Shown here: piece after piece, positions 50,501-58,462 of the stretch
Position numbering within the stretch: position 1 is the stretch's first letter
Layout: every line of letters begins with the position of its first letter
Assembly (NCBI GenBank): GCA_039182125.1
Contig: JBCDCH010000024.1
Location: forward strand, 1-58,996
Length of the DNA: 58,996 nucleotides
Reading direction: 5' to 3'
From: Planctomycetota bacterium
Lineage (GTDB): Bacteria; Planctomycetota; Phycisphaerae; Tepidisphaerales; Tepidisphaeraceae
Notes under the pieces: generated by a model
The model's database searches: none
What the model saw: the letters and a program-made list of their open reading frames with translations, nothing else
Told to the model about the DNA's origin: nothing
Position numbers and translations under genes: made by a program

Positions 50501-50634
50501 GGCTGCTGCCGGCGACGGGGCTGCCGGTGAAGATCACCGGCACACTGGATGCCCCGAAGTACGAGCCGGCCATTCAGGTCGAAAACCTGTTGCAGAATCA
50601 GCTCGAGCGCGGACTGAGGGATCTGTTCGACTGA
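47521..50634 (+). CDS. AsmA-like envelope protein
   Basis: The protein has 1037 residues. A basic Pro-rich cytoplasmic N-terminus is followed by one membrane helix (about 26-48) and a very long periplasmic part of repeating strands. The first part (LTVDELSVGWFSGTSLGGVAL) is the usual AsmA/TamB-like start, where lipid-transfer bridge proteins begin. The C-terminus (LPVKITGTLDAPKYEPAI) resembles AsmA_2/DUF ends. A role in lipid or outer-membrane transport is family inference. The gene is divergent from the epimerase across 232 bases. Confidence 0.8.
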   Translation: MTDVQAEPTTQPQGDTPKPRKRRWLRWLLGVVAVLLIGLVLFVALLPTLISTGPGTKAALGFVEPLIDGKLTVDELSVGWFSGTSLGGVALYDNAGQLVASVDRLDSELTLLGALGSELDFGETTGVIDLNRVRIDKDGNTNLATIFAPMMEGDSDSELPGIVGNFDVKIEGALEYMIPDEQGGGAGTLMIRDGRLAADVTDLNGPITVQVSLPLTQDGQTRSRIVIDGTADVLDDGALDMQGLTASGDLMLEQFDLALLDPVLQLLGKSERFAGVVDGKITATRTGEVTQIAGTIGAADLVTSGLPGEVTTLAVGVLEVRPTVSFDPGGDLSLDIDLIHEGRAVFHADGVMPVATLGAIDGLPAGRMNVQADLPTGVLALAGPFVPADYRAMLTDLAVTAEANLNPSAGGPALPFAVTANRGDKRILNAFGTITELQLGEDFAVAFEGVDIGKIDVADLLAFTNIEAVEATLAEQQITLPSGIVSFSGGGRFAGDVFTPTESVVAKVSYLTIGKAGRGLVADHLVQVSTDRPVDLTAGITAEQFRVIVNGNRVILDADVQDLIQGDAGVAARVNVRKFQAGDPSQLAEAFDVPIEGFDIDGGAVVFGGALTLDTTTPQPTIATVGQVRLMLDRMGVVQQADPADPASEPRTLLERSDTFVLLADMNLSDDLNLRSLRGSLNDDALLIEAHANVYDLERQRSLDNARLLINADMDRLTPKLRDILGDTARGAGPMIVDMRVAGSYPADADEPLRMLSAEGKVTLQELDAYGMEMRSGNMPITLAGGVLDIDGGALVNGGRGNTDLSIDLTQDVPVLSMPDRVQVLRDSQINSLAMQIIGSTAGSFGRETTRAAGFIDVSLLEARQVPLNFEQLAAGRGRLRVAFSLREMDIESEAIGNALAAVAQVPQLGSVLGRASNLNRLSGLINDGELLIDDGVANINISLNVFDPREGMGGPLYPIGLAGRVNLSTFSQEMTMTLGPELTKKWFGDDIARLLPATGLPVKITGTLDAPKYEPAIQVENLLQNQLERGLRDLFD

Positions 50635-50642
50635 CGCCGGGC

Positions 50643-51602
50643 TTACTGCTGTTGCTGCTGTGCTTGCCGGTAGACGTCGGTGAGCACATGCGGGCGGTGG
50701 ATGAGTTCGCCGACGTCGAGGACGCGGTTGGGGCGGTCGGTGATGTCGGTCGGCAGCGTGTCGAGAACTTCGCTCTCGACGGTGGCGGTGATCATCTCGT
50801 CGGAGCCGCCGCGATAGACGCCTTTGTTGGGCGGAACGTCGCGGTAGTCGCGGCCGATGGCGATCTTGACGTATTCGGGACCGACGGTCGTGTTGTTGGT
50901 CGGGTCGAAACCGACCCACAGGTTGGGCCCGACGAGCAACTCACACCACGCGTGGGTCTGAGTGAAGCCGCGGAACGATTCCTTCATCGGATGCACCAGC
51001 CCCGAGACGTACCGCGCGGGAATGCCCAGCGCTCGCGATAGGCCGAGCATGAGGTGGGTGAAGTCCTGGCAGACGCCCTTGTATCCTTCGAGCAGGTCCG
51101 TGATCGGGCTGGCTGATGTGGTGACGCCGGGCTCGTAGGTGAAGGATGTGAAAATGTGATTCATGATCCGTCCGGCGATCGCGCCGATCGGTTCGCCTGG
51201 CTGTGGGGCGATCGCGTCGAGGTGCGTTTGGAGCAGATCGGACTTGACGACGGGCCCGCCGAAGTCGACGAAGTCGTGCAGTGCCGGGGGCGGGGCGGCA
51301 TCATACGGGTCGCCAAGGTCGGCGGCGGGGCTTTTCTCGCGCCGGGTCTCAACGTAGCTGGTCGCTTCGACGACGACCTTGCGGTGGGGTGCGTTGACGG
51401 TCAGGGCATGCACCGTGTTGCCCAGCCAGTCGACGTAGCTCGTCGGCGACGAGGGCGGCCCGACCGCGAGGTTGAACGAAAGCCGGCGTTGATCCGGCTC
51501 CTGACGCGGCATCACCCGCAACTCCATCACGCTCTCGGTGACGGTTTCGGTGTAATCCAGTTGGGTTCGGTGCGTGAGTTTGAGGAGGAGTCGTGACTTC
51601 AT
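50643..51602 (-). CDS. Transglutaminase-like cysteine protease family protein
   Basis: The protein has 319 residues. An N-terminal beta domain (LLLKLTHRTQLDY, VMPRQEPDQRRLSFNL) is followed by the catalytic core with C178 (GVCQDFTHLML), H217 (TQTHAWCELL) and D233 (GFDPTNN). The tail is Gln-rich. Bacterial members are peptidases or peptide ligases of unknown target. It is convergent with the AsmA-like gene and divergent from an ABC-2 permease gene. Confidence 0.9.
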   Translation of the reverse strand: MKSRLLLKLTHRTQLDYTETVTESVMELRVMPRQEPDQRRLSFNLAVGPPSSPTSYVDWLGNTVHALTVNAPHRKVVVEATSYVETRREKSPAADLGDPYDAAPPPALHDFVDFGGPVVKSDLLQTHLDAIAPQPGEPIGAIAGRIMNHIFTSFTYEPGVTTSASPITDLLEGYKGVCQDFTHLMLGLSRALGIPARYVSGLVHPMKESFRGFTQTHAWCELLVGPNLWVGFDPTNNTTVGPEYVKIAIGRDYRDVPPNKGVYRGGSDEMITATVESEVLDTLPTDITDRPNRVLDVGELIHRPHVLTDVYRQAQQQQQ

Positions 51603-51697
51603 GGGGTTCCGCGGTCTGGGCGGAGCGCCTCAGCAGCGTACCAGAATGGGGTGGAATCGGCATCCGTGGAATCGTCGGCTATCCTTGTCGCCCGCTC

Positions 51698-52591
51698 ATG
51701 TACCGCACGTTCGTCATCGCCCGCCACACCGCCGTCGAAGCCATCGCACAGCCGATCTACCTGCTGCTGTTGGCCGTCGGTGCGGCCCTCATGGGGATTT
51801 TCGGGCTGCTCCCGTTCTTCACGCTCGGCGAGGACACCAAGATGTTTCTCGATGTCGGGCGTGATTTCGTGTTGCTGCTCGTGCTGATCGCGACGCTTTT
51901 TGCCACCAGCGCGACGGTGTTCAACGAGATCGAGAACCGCACGATGCTCACGCTCATGAGCAAGCCAGTCGGGCGGTTGGAAGTGTTGCTCGGTAAGTAC
52001 CTCGGGCTGCTCGCGTCGGCGCTGCTGGCGGTGGTGGCGTTGGGGCTGGTGCTCGGTCTGGCGACGTGGCTGCGTGTGCCGACCGATTACACGCTCAACC
52101 CGGAAACCGTCGACGGCGAGGAAGCGGCCCGGCTCTTCGACACGCGCATGATGCACCTGACCGGGCTGGCCGTGTCGTTGTTGATGGCGTGGATGCAGAT
52201 CGGCGTGCTCGCCGCGATCAGCGTGGCGATCAGCACACGCGTCTCGCTGGTGGTGAATCTGCCGGTGCTGTTTCTGCTGTACCTCGCGGGCAACCTCGCC
52301 CGGTTCCTCGATGTGCTGGGCGGCGAGGCGAACGTACTGGTTCGCGGGATCGCGCAGGTCGTCAACACGTTGCTGCCGTTCCTCGCGGTGTTCGATCTGC
52401 GGGAGCTGACGCTGTACGCGCCGATCGCGCTGCCGGGTAGTGTCTTCGCGGCCGACCCGGGTGCCACCTCGGTGGGCACGCTCACGGCGGAGGTGGGGCT
52501 GAGCAGCTTGTACTTCGTGCTCTACGTCACCGCGGCTCTCACCACCGGGTTGCTTCTCTTTCGTGGGCGTGAACTGGGCGGAGGGGAATGA
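51698..52591 (+). CDS. ABC-2-type transporter permease
   Basis: The protein has 297 residues and six hydrophobic segments, with a large loop between helices 3 and 4. FNEIENRTMLTLMSKPVGRLEVLLGK is the coupling-helix region typical of ABC-2 permeases. The C-terminus is GRELGGGE. No ATPase gene is adjacent, so its partner must be encoded elsewhere. The ATG at 51698 is preferred; an upstream in-frame ATG extends into the divergent gene. Confidence 0.85.
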   Translation: MYRTFVIARHTAVEAIAQPIYLLLLAVGAALMGIFGLLPFFTLGEDTKMFLDVGRDFVLLLVLIATLFATSATVFNEIENRTMLTLMSKPVGRLEVLLGKYLGLLASALLAVVALGLVLGLATWLRVPTDYTLNPETVDGEEAARLFDTRMMHLTGLAVSLLMAWMQIGVLAAISVAISTRVSLVVNLPVLFLLYLAGNLARFLDVLGGEANVLVRGIAQVVNTLLPFLAVFDLRELTLYAPIALPGSVFAADPGATSVGTLTAEVGLSSLYFVLYVTAALTTGLLLFRGRELGGGE

Positions 52592-52640
52592 GGAGAATTG
52601 CGTTGCCGCGTCCTCCCCTTTCCCGTTCGGTCGGTAGACT

Positions 52641-53429
52641 ATGTGCATGGCCCACCTCTCCCGCGAGCAGTTTGCGCAGGACGTTGTCCGTCGGGTGCGG
52701 GCAAGGTTTCCGTTGGTGCAGATCGGTCGGGCCGAGCAGCCGTTCTCGCTGCGGGTCAACGGCCACGTCGCGTCGCTGGAGAATCTCTATCGCATCGCCG
52801 AGCTTCAGCCCGACGAGCTGCAGCACCAGATCGAGCGGTGGGCCGTGGAGTTGCTACGTGTGGGCGAAGGTCGGCCGGACCATGGCGATTCGTTCGAGGC
52901 CGTTGCCGACAACATCATGCCGATCCTGCTCAACGGCGCAAGTGAGGGCAAACGGGTCGAGACGCTCGCCAGCCAGCCCCTGGTGGCGGACCTGCACGTC
53001 GGCTACGTCATCGACGGCGACCGCACCATCGCGTACATCCCCCAGGGCATGTTGCAGAAGTGGGAAGTGACCCACGAGCGCATGCACGAACAGGCGATCG
53101 CCAACCTCGTCGGGCGGAGCCAGAACATGAGCGCCCATGCGATGCCTGACGAAGACGGTGAACTGTCTCTGATGTTGTTTCAGTTGATGGACGGTTATGA
53201 CGCGAGTCGGCTTCTGTTGCCGGCTTTGCACGATCGTCTGCGTGAACACCTCGACAGCCCGTTCTGCGCGGCAGTGCCTAATCGGGACATTCTGCTCTGT
53301 TTCCGTGACGACGAGCAGACGGTCGAGAAAGTCCGTGGCCAGATCAAAGCGGACTATCGCACGATGCCGTACCACGTCAGCGACGCGGTGCTGTTGGTGA
53401 CCGCCGACGGTGTTGCCGCGTATCGCTAA
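52641..53429 (+). CDS. DUF1444 (YtpQ-like) protein
   Basis: The protein has 262 residues. VRRVRARFPLVQIGRAEQPFS at the start and the central VADLHVGYVIDGDRTIAYIP, then AMPDEDGELSLMLFQLMDGYD, are DUF1444 features. No catalytic role is known. The ATG at 52641 is used; one two codons later is equally possible. It is followed closely by a sugar-isomerase-like gene. Confidence 0.8.
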   Translation: MCMAHLSREQFAQDVVRRVRARFPLVQIGRAEQPFSLRVNGHVASLENLYRIAELQPDELQHQIERWAVELLRVGEGRPDHGDSFEAVADNIMPILLNGASEGKRVETLASQPLVADLHVGYVIDGDRTIAYIPQGMLQKWEVTHERMHEQAIANLVGRSQNMSAHAMPDEDGELSLMLFQLMDGYDASRLLLPALHDRLREHLDSPFCAAVPNRDILLCFRDDEQTVEKVRGQIKADYRTMPYHVSDAVLLVTADGVAAYR

Positions 53430-53462
53430 GCAAAACAGTGCGAAACCTGCTACAACCTTGAC

Positions 53463-54251
53463 ATGCCTTCCTTTGGCGTTTGTACATCCGTGGACCGGGC
53501 GGCGGTTCTGCAATCGGTCGGCTTCGATCACGTCGAGGCGGCGGCCGTGCCGTTGTTCGACGGGCGGGTCGCCGACGATTCCGATCTGGACATCGACGCC
53601 GTCCGCCGCGCCGTGCTGCCGGTGCCGGCGTGCAACATGCTGCTTCCCGGGGACGACATCACGATCACCGGGCCGACTTTCGATCTGCGTCGGTTGACCA
53701 CGTACATCGATCGGACCTTCCGCCGTGCCGCGAGTGTTGGCGTCGGGATTCTGGTCTTCGGTTCAGGTGCCGCCCGTCCGATCCGCGATGGCCAAACACC
53801 CGAACGGGCGCGGGAGCGGATTCTGACGTTCCTTCGCACCGCCGCACCGCTGGCCGAACTGCACGGAGTAACCTTGGCTATCGAGCCGCTGCGCTCCGAG
53901 GAGTGCAACATCATCAACACCGTTAGCGAGGCGATGGAGTACGTTGACGAGGTCGACCACCCCGGCGTGCGCTGTCTGGTCGACAGCTTCCACATGTGGG
54001 AAGAACGTGAGCCGCTGGCCAGTGTCGAGGAGGCGATGGGGTGCGTCGTTCACGTTCACGTCGCCGATCGCGGGACACGCGCCGGCAGCGGTGCCGACCC
54101 GCGACGTGCCGGTGAGTACCGCGACTTTTTCGCATTGCTCAAGGGCGCGGGCTACGACGGTGCGGTCAGCGTCGAAGGCAAACACCGCTGGGACGAGGAT
54201 TCGCTGCGGACGATTCACGACTTTCTGCACGAGCAGTGGAACGCGGCGTAA
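53463..54251 (+). CDS. Sugar phosphate isomerase/epimerase-like TIM barrel
   Basis: The protein has 262 residues of the AP-endonuclease-2 superfamily. Metal ligands are visible as LAIEPLRSEECN (Glu), CLVDSFHMWEE (Asp/His), VHVHVADRGTRAGSG (His) and VSVEGKH (Glu). Enzymes of this group isomerise or epimerise sugars or inositols. The substrate is not known. The class V aminotransferase gene follows after 38 bases. Confidence 0.88.
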   Translation: MPSFGVCTSVDRAAVLQSVGFDHVEAAAVPLFDGRVADDSDLDIDAVRRAVLPVPACNMLLPGDDITITGPTFDLRRLTTYIDRTFRRAASVGVGILVFGSGAARPIRDGQTPERARERILTFLRTAAPLAELHGVTLAIEPLRSEECNIINTVSEAMEYVDEVDHPGVRCLVDSFHMWEEREPLASVEEAMGCVVHVHVADRGTRAGSGADPRRAGEYRDFFALLKGAGYDGAVSVEGKHRWDEDSLRTIHDFLHEQWNAA

Positions 54252-54289
54252 CCGGCGGTAACGTGCGGGACTCATCCGATCACCCGCCC

Positions 54290-55456
54290 ATGCTCAACAA
54301 GTACCGCCTTTACTGCCCCGGTCCCACGCCCGTCCCCGAAGAAGTGCTCGCCAAGTGCGCTGAGCCTCAGCTACACCACCGCACGCCGGCCTTCCGCAAA
54401 ACGCTCGAGTCGGTTACCGGCAAGCTCCAGACGATTTTCAAGACCACCCAGCCGGTCTACACGATCACCGGCTCGGGAAGCAGTGCGTTCGAGGCCGGCC
54501 TGCTCGCGGTGCTCAAGCCCGGCATGCGTGTGCTCAACGTTGCCAACGGCAAGTTCTCCGAGCGTTGGAGCACGATGGCCAAGCAGTACGGCGGCGACGT
54601 CACCGATATCACCAAGGACTACGGCGATCACGTCACCCCGGCCGACATCCAGGTACACATCAACCAGGACGGCACGCCGCCGGATCTGTTCATCGTCACG
54701 CACTCGGAGACGTCGACCGGCGCGGTCTGCGATCTCAAGGCGGTGCTGGACAAGTTGCGTGACCACGCGCCCGACTGCCTGATCATGGTCGACGGCATCA
54801 CGTCGATCGGCGCGTTGCCTTTCGATATGGACGGGTGGGGCGTCGACATCGCGATCACCGGTAGTCAGAAGGCGATGATGCTCCCGCCGGGGCTCGGGTT
54901 CGCGTCGCTGTCCGAACGCGCGTGGGCTGCCTATGACGCCAACGACCGCAAGGACAACTTCTACCTCGACCTCGGTGCGTATCGGACGTCGTACGAGAAC
55001 TGGGACACGCCCTACACGCCCAACAACCAACTCATCAACGCGGCCGACGTGTCGCTCGGCATGATCGTTGACGAAGGGCTCGACACGATCTGGCAGCGCA
55101 CCGAGGCGTGTGCCGAGGCGGTCCGGTCCGGGGTCACCGCGCTAGGGCTGGAGCTGTTCGCGATGATGCCGGGCAACTCCGTCAGCTCCGTCCGCTATCC
55201 AGCCGGGGTCGAGAACCCGGACAAGGCGTTCCGCCTCGCGATCCGCAAGCGGTTCAACATCCACCTCGCTGGCGGGCAGGGCAGCATGAAACCCGAGCTG
55301 TTCCGCATCAACCACATGGGTTACACCGACGTGTTCGAGGCGATCAGCGTGATCGCCGCGATCGAGTACGGCTTGGCCGAGTGCGGCAAGGACATTACGT
55401 TCGGCAAGGGTGTTGCCGCGGCCCAGGCGGCAGCGGCGGCCGTGCTCAACCGGTAA
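54290..55456 (+). CDS. Class V PLP-dependent aminotransferase
   Basis: The protein has 388 residues. PGPTPVPEEVLAKCAEP at the start, VTHSETSTGAVCDL, and the PLP lysine motif ITGSQKAMMLPPGL place it with alanine/serine--glyoxylate and related class V aminotransferases. Substrates cannot be assigned. The ATG at 54290 is the start that fits the family. It is followed by yraN after three bases. Confidence 0.9.
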   Translation: MLNKYRLYCPGPTPVPEEVLAKCAEPQLHHRTPAFRKTLESVTGKLQTIFKTTQPVYTITGSGSSAFEAGLLAVLKPGMRVLNVANGKFSERWSTMAKQYGGDVTDITKDYGDHVTPADIQVHINQDGTPPDLFIVTHSETSTGAVCDLKAVLDKLRDHAPDCLIMVDGITSIGALPFDMDGWGVDIAITGSQKAMMLPPGLGFASLSERAWAAYDANDRKDNFYLDLGAYRTSYENWDTPYTPNNQLINAADVSLGMIVDEGLDTIWQRTEACAEAVRSGVTALGLELFAMMPGNSVSSVRYPAGVENPDKAFRLAIRKRFNIHLAGGQGSMKPELFRINHMGYTDVFEAISVIAAIEYGLAECGKDITFGKGVAAAQAAAAAVLNR

Positions 55457-55459
55457 GCC

Positions 55460-55870
55460 ATGCTCATCGAACGCGTCGTCCATGCCCTGCGTGAACGTTT
55501 CGGCGGCTCCGCTGCGGCGGGCGTGGGCGGTGACGGTGAGAACGCCGCGGCCAACCACTTGCGTGCCGCCGGCTTGCGCATCCTCGGCCGCAACTTCCGC
55601 ACCTCTGCCGGTGAGATCGATCTCGTCTGCAAGGACGGCGACGTGGTCGTGTTCGTCGAGGTCAAGACCCGGGCCGACACCAACAGCCTGCCCGAGAGTG
55701 CCGTCACGCCGCGCAAGCAGCGCCAGATCAGCCGGGTTGCCGAGGGGTACCTCGCCCGGTTCGGCACGGAACGGCCGGCGTTTCGTCACGACGTGGTCGC
55801 GGTGCACTGGTCGGGCCAGGGCGAGTCGGTGGTGCATCACTACCCGAGCTTTTTCGAGCACCGCCCATGA
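55460..55870 (+). CDS. yraN: YraN/UPF0102-family nuclease-like protein
   Basis: The protein has 136 residues. GENAAANHLRAAGLRILGRNF and the GEIDLVCKDGDVVVFVEVKTR strand pair carry the Asp and Glu-x-Lys of a PD-(D/E)XK nuclease fold. Its cellular role is not well known. It is coupled to tatD by an ATGA overlap. Confidence 0.93.
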   Translation: MLIERVVHALRERFGGSAAAGVGGDGENAAANHLRAAGLRILGRNFRTSAGEIDLVCKDGDVVVFVEVKTRADTNSLPESAVTPRKQRQISRVAEGYLARFGTERPAFRHDVVAVHWSGQGESVVHHYPSFFEHRP

Positions 55871-56640
55871 TCGACACGCACTGCCACCTCACCGACCCGC
55901 GTTTGCACGGCCAGCTCGACAACGTGCTGCGGCGTGCCGCCGATGCGGGTGTGGATCGCGTTGTGTCCATCGGCACCGGGCTCGACGACGATGTCGCGAC
56001 GATCGCACTCGCCGAACGCCACGAGAACGTCTACGCCGTCGTCGGTGTTCATCCGCATTACGCCGCCAACGACCCGGCCGACCCGACGCCCCGCTTGCGC
56101 GAGATCCAGGCCCACCCCAAGGTCGTCGCGCTCGGTGAGATGGGGCTCGAGTATCACTGGGACGACACGCCGCGGGACGTGCAGTGGAAGAGCTTCGAAC
56201 ACCAGCTCGCGCTCGCCGCCGAGCTCGGTCGGCCGGTCGTGATCCACAGCCGCGAGGCGATCGACGACACCTTGGCGATCCTTGCCCAGCAGCCGGGTGT
56301 TCCCTGCGTATTCCATTGCTTCACCGGCACGCCCGACGAAGCAACGAGGATCGTCGACGCCGGCTACCTCGTCGGCTTCACCGGCGCGGTGACGTTCAAC
56401 AAGAACGCCGATCTGCGTGATGCCTGCAAGCGCGTTCCGCTCGACCGACTGCTCGTCGAGACCGATGGCCCTTATCTCTCGCCCGAACCGGTGCGGAAAC
56501 AGAAGACCTGCGAGCCGGCGTTCGTGATGCACACCGCCAGGCTCGTCGGCGCGTTGCACGGCAAGACGCTCGACGAGATCGACGCGATCACGACGGCGAA
56601 TGCGGAGCGGTTTTATCGCTTGCCGACGAACTCGACTTAG
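55867..56640 (+). CDS. tatD: TatD-family DNase/deacylase
   Basis: The protein has 257 residues. The metal site shows MIDTHCHLTD, GEMGLEYHWD, HSREA, FHCFTGTPDEA and VETDGPYLSPEPVR, as expected for the TatD TIM barrel with 3'-5' exonuclease or D-aminoacyl-tRNA deacylase activity. The start overlaps the yraN stop. Its end overlaps the convergent DUF2062 gene by 53 bases. Confidence 0.93.
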   Translation: MIDTHCHLTDPRLHGQLDNVLRRAADAGVDRVVSIGTGLDDDVATIALAERHENVYAVVGVHPHYAANDPADPTPRLREIQAHPKVVALGEMGLEYHWDDTPRDVQWKSFEHQLALAAELGRPVVIHSREAIDDTLAILAQQPGVPCVFHCFTGTPDEATRIVDAGYLVGFTGAVTFNKNADLRDACKRVPLDRLLVETDGPYLSPEPVRKQKTCEPAFVMHTARLVGALHGKTLDEIDAITTANAERFYRLPTNST

Positions 56641-57409
56641 GGAAGCTCTTTCGAGCCCGCGCGGCCAGTGATTGCAGCGCGACCCGCGGATCGCCGGGAT
56701 GGAACTTGCGATGTAACGCGCCGAGTCCCAGGCCGATCCGGCGGTACAGCGGAATCTGTTTCTGGCATGCGGGGCAGAGCTTGACGTCGACCGTCGGCTG
56801 ATCGTCGCCGCCGAGGACGAGGTGTCGGCAGTGCGGGCATTGGACGTGATGGCCGCGATACTTCCAGCGGCGCACGATGCCGAAACGCCAGAGCATTTTC
56901 ACGCCCCAGTACCCCGTGCCCGCCGCCAGCGTCCCGAGCATGCCGCATCCGATGATCAGCGGGATGACGCGGTTGAGGTTGTCGGCGAAGTAGGCGAAGA
57001 GCCCCTTGGTCCCTTCGACCACGCCCTCGTTGGCGAGCCGCTCGATCTCGGCGGCGAGCCCGATGGCTTCGGGCTGCCCGGTGACGGCGAGGCCGACGCG
57101 ATACCCGGCGTAAAATATCGGCACCCAGGTGATCGGATTGCTGATCCATGTGAACAGCATCGCCACGGGGATATTGCCCCGCAGCGAGATCGAACTCATC
57201 AACGCACCGATCGTCTGGATCGGCAGGGGGATGAAGGCCCAGAACGTACCACAGGCGACGCCGCGGGCGACGGACTTGCGGTTGAGCTGCCAGAGCCGGC
57301 GGTTGCCCAGGACCGGGCCCATGACTTTTTCCACCAGCCGGCCGATCCGTGTGTTCGAGAGCTGCCCCGAGCGTCGAGGGAGGAGTTTGCGGAACAACCG
57401 GCGGGACAT
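56588..57409 (-). CDS. DUF2062 membrane protein with zinc-ribbon
   Basis: The protein has 273 residues. The DUF2062 domain covers residues 40-140 with the signature GVACGTFWAFIPLPIQT and ISNPITWVPIFYAGYRVG, between two to three membrane helices. After a further helix (about 155-175), two Cys pairs (VQCPHCRHLV and KLCPACQKQI) form a probable zinc ribbon, an uncommon addition. The tail is Ser-rich. Function is unknown. Confidence 0.85.
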   Translation of the reverse strand: MSRRLFRKLLPRRSGQLSNTRIGRLVEKVMGPVLGNRRLWQLNRKSVARGVACGTFWAFIPLPIQTIGALMSSISLRGNIPVAMLFTWISNPITWVPIFYAGYRVGLAVTGQPEAIGLAAEIERLANEGVVEGTKGLFAYFADNLNRVIPLIIGCGMLGTLAAGTGYWGVKMLWRFGIVRRWKYRGHHVQCPHCRHLVLGGDDQPTVDVKLCPACQKQIPLYRRIGLGLGALHRKFHPGDPRVALQSLAARARKSFPKSSSSASDKTAPHSPS

Positions 57410-57474
57410 GATTTATCCTATTTCGGCCGATCGCCTCGCGCGCATTGCATTTCACGAGATTCAGCAACGGCGTT

Positions 57475-58401
57475 TTATCGGGCCGGTCTGACCCGGATCT
57501 CGTCGATGAGTTGGTCGACGAGCGTGGGGTCGAGGTGGCCGGCGTCGGGGCAGGCGGCGTTGGCGGCCCCGCAGGCCGAGGCCGTCCGGCAGGCCGTGGG
57601 CACATCGTCACCCGCCGCCATCCGCACCGCCAGCCCCGCCGCGAATGCGTCACCGCTGCCGACGCCGCTGACCGTCTCCACGCGGGCCGAGCTTACGTCC
57701 CAGAACGCCTCGCCGTCGGTGACCGCCGCGCCGCCGCTGCCCCGTGTGACGATGCACCACCGGGCACCCAACGCACAGACCTCGACCATCGCCGACCGCA
57801 GGGCCGATTGTGACTCCATGCCCCGTCTGAACGTCAAGCCAAGCTCTTCCACGTTGAGTTTCACCACCGTCGGTCGCTGTGGCAGACACGCCAGCAGCGG
57901 TTCGCCCCGGCCATCGACGATGCTCGTGACGCCCGGCGCTGCTTCGAGACAGCGTCCGTAGAAATCGTCCGCCACGCCGCCGGCCAGCGACCCGCTGAGT
58001 AGCAACGCCGAGCAGCCGCCGGGCATGTGCAACAGCGTGTCGAGCAGGGCGGCCCCGTCGCGTTCGGTCACGTCGGCCGGCTCTTCGATGAACTCCGTGG
58101 CCCGGCGTTGTTCGCGGTCGACGACGGTGACGCACAACCGCGTCTGGGGCGTGACCTCGATGAACGCGTGTTCGATCCCGGCGGTGTCGAGATCCCGGCG
58201 GATCATCCGGCCACGCTCGCCCCCGACAAATCCCAGGCACCGCACGGATTCGCCGAGCGTGTGTAGGACACGGGCGACATTGATGGACTTGCCGCTGGCA
58301 AAGTCGTGGACCGATCGCGCCCGTAACACACCGCCGGGCCGCACCCGGTCGAAAGTCATTGTGCGCTGCACGGTGGGAGTGGTGCCGAGCGTAAGAAACA
58401 C
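57475..58401 (-). CDS. PfkB-family hexose kinase (1-phosphofructokinase-like)
   Basis: The protein has 308 residues. The N-terminus LTLGTTPTVQRTM and ASGKSINVARVLHTLG, and the catalytic GVGSGDAFAAGLA motif near residue 242, place it with 1-phosphofructokinase/tagatose-6-phosphate kinase. The substrate is not resolved. It uses ATP to phosphorylate a sugar phosphate in the cytoplasm. It is close to pyrD on the same strand. Confidence 0.9.
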   Translation of the reverse strand: MFLTLGTTPTVQRTMTFDRVRPGGVLRARSVHDFASGKSINVARVLHTLGESVRCLGFVGGERGRMIRRDLDTAGIEHAFIEVTPQTRLCVTVVDREQRRATEFIEEPADVTERDGAALLDTLLHMPGGCSALLLSGSLAGGVADDFYGRCLEAAPGVTSIVDGRGEPLLACLPQRPTVVKLNVEELGLTFRRGMESQSALRSAMVEVCALGARWCIVTRGSGGAAVTDGEAFWDVSSARVETVSGVGSGDAFAAGLAVRMAAGDDVPTACRTASACGAANAACPDAGHLDPTLVDQLIDEIRVRPAR

Positions 58402-58462
58402 GCGAGTGGTGTAGTCGCAAGTCGGGGTGGTTGCAATCGACGCTGCCGAAGGGTTTAGCGGG

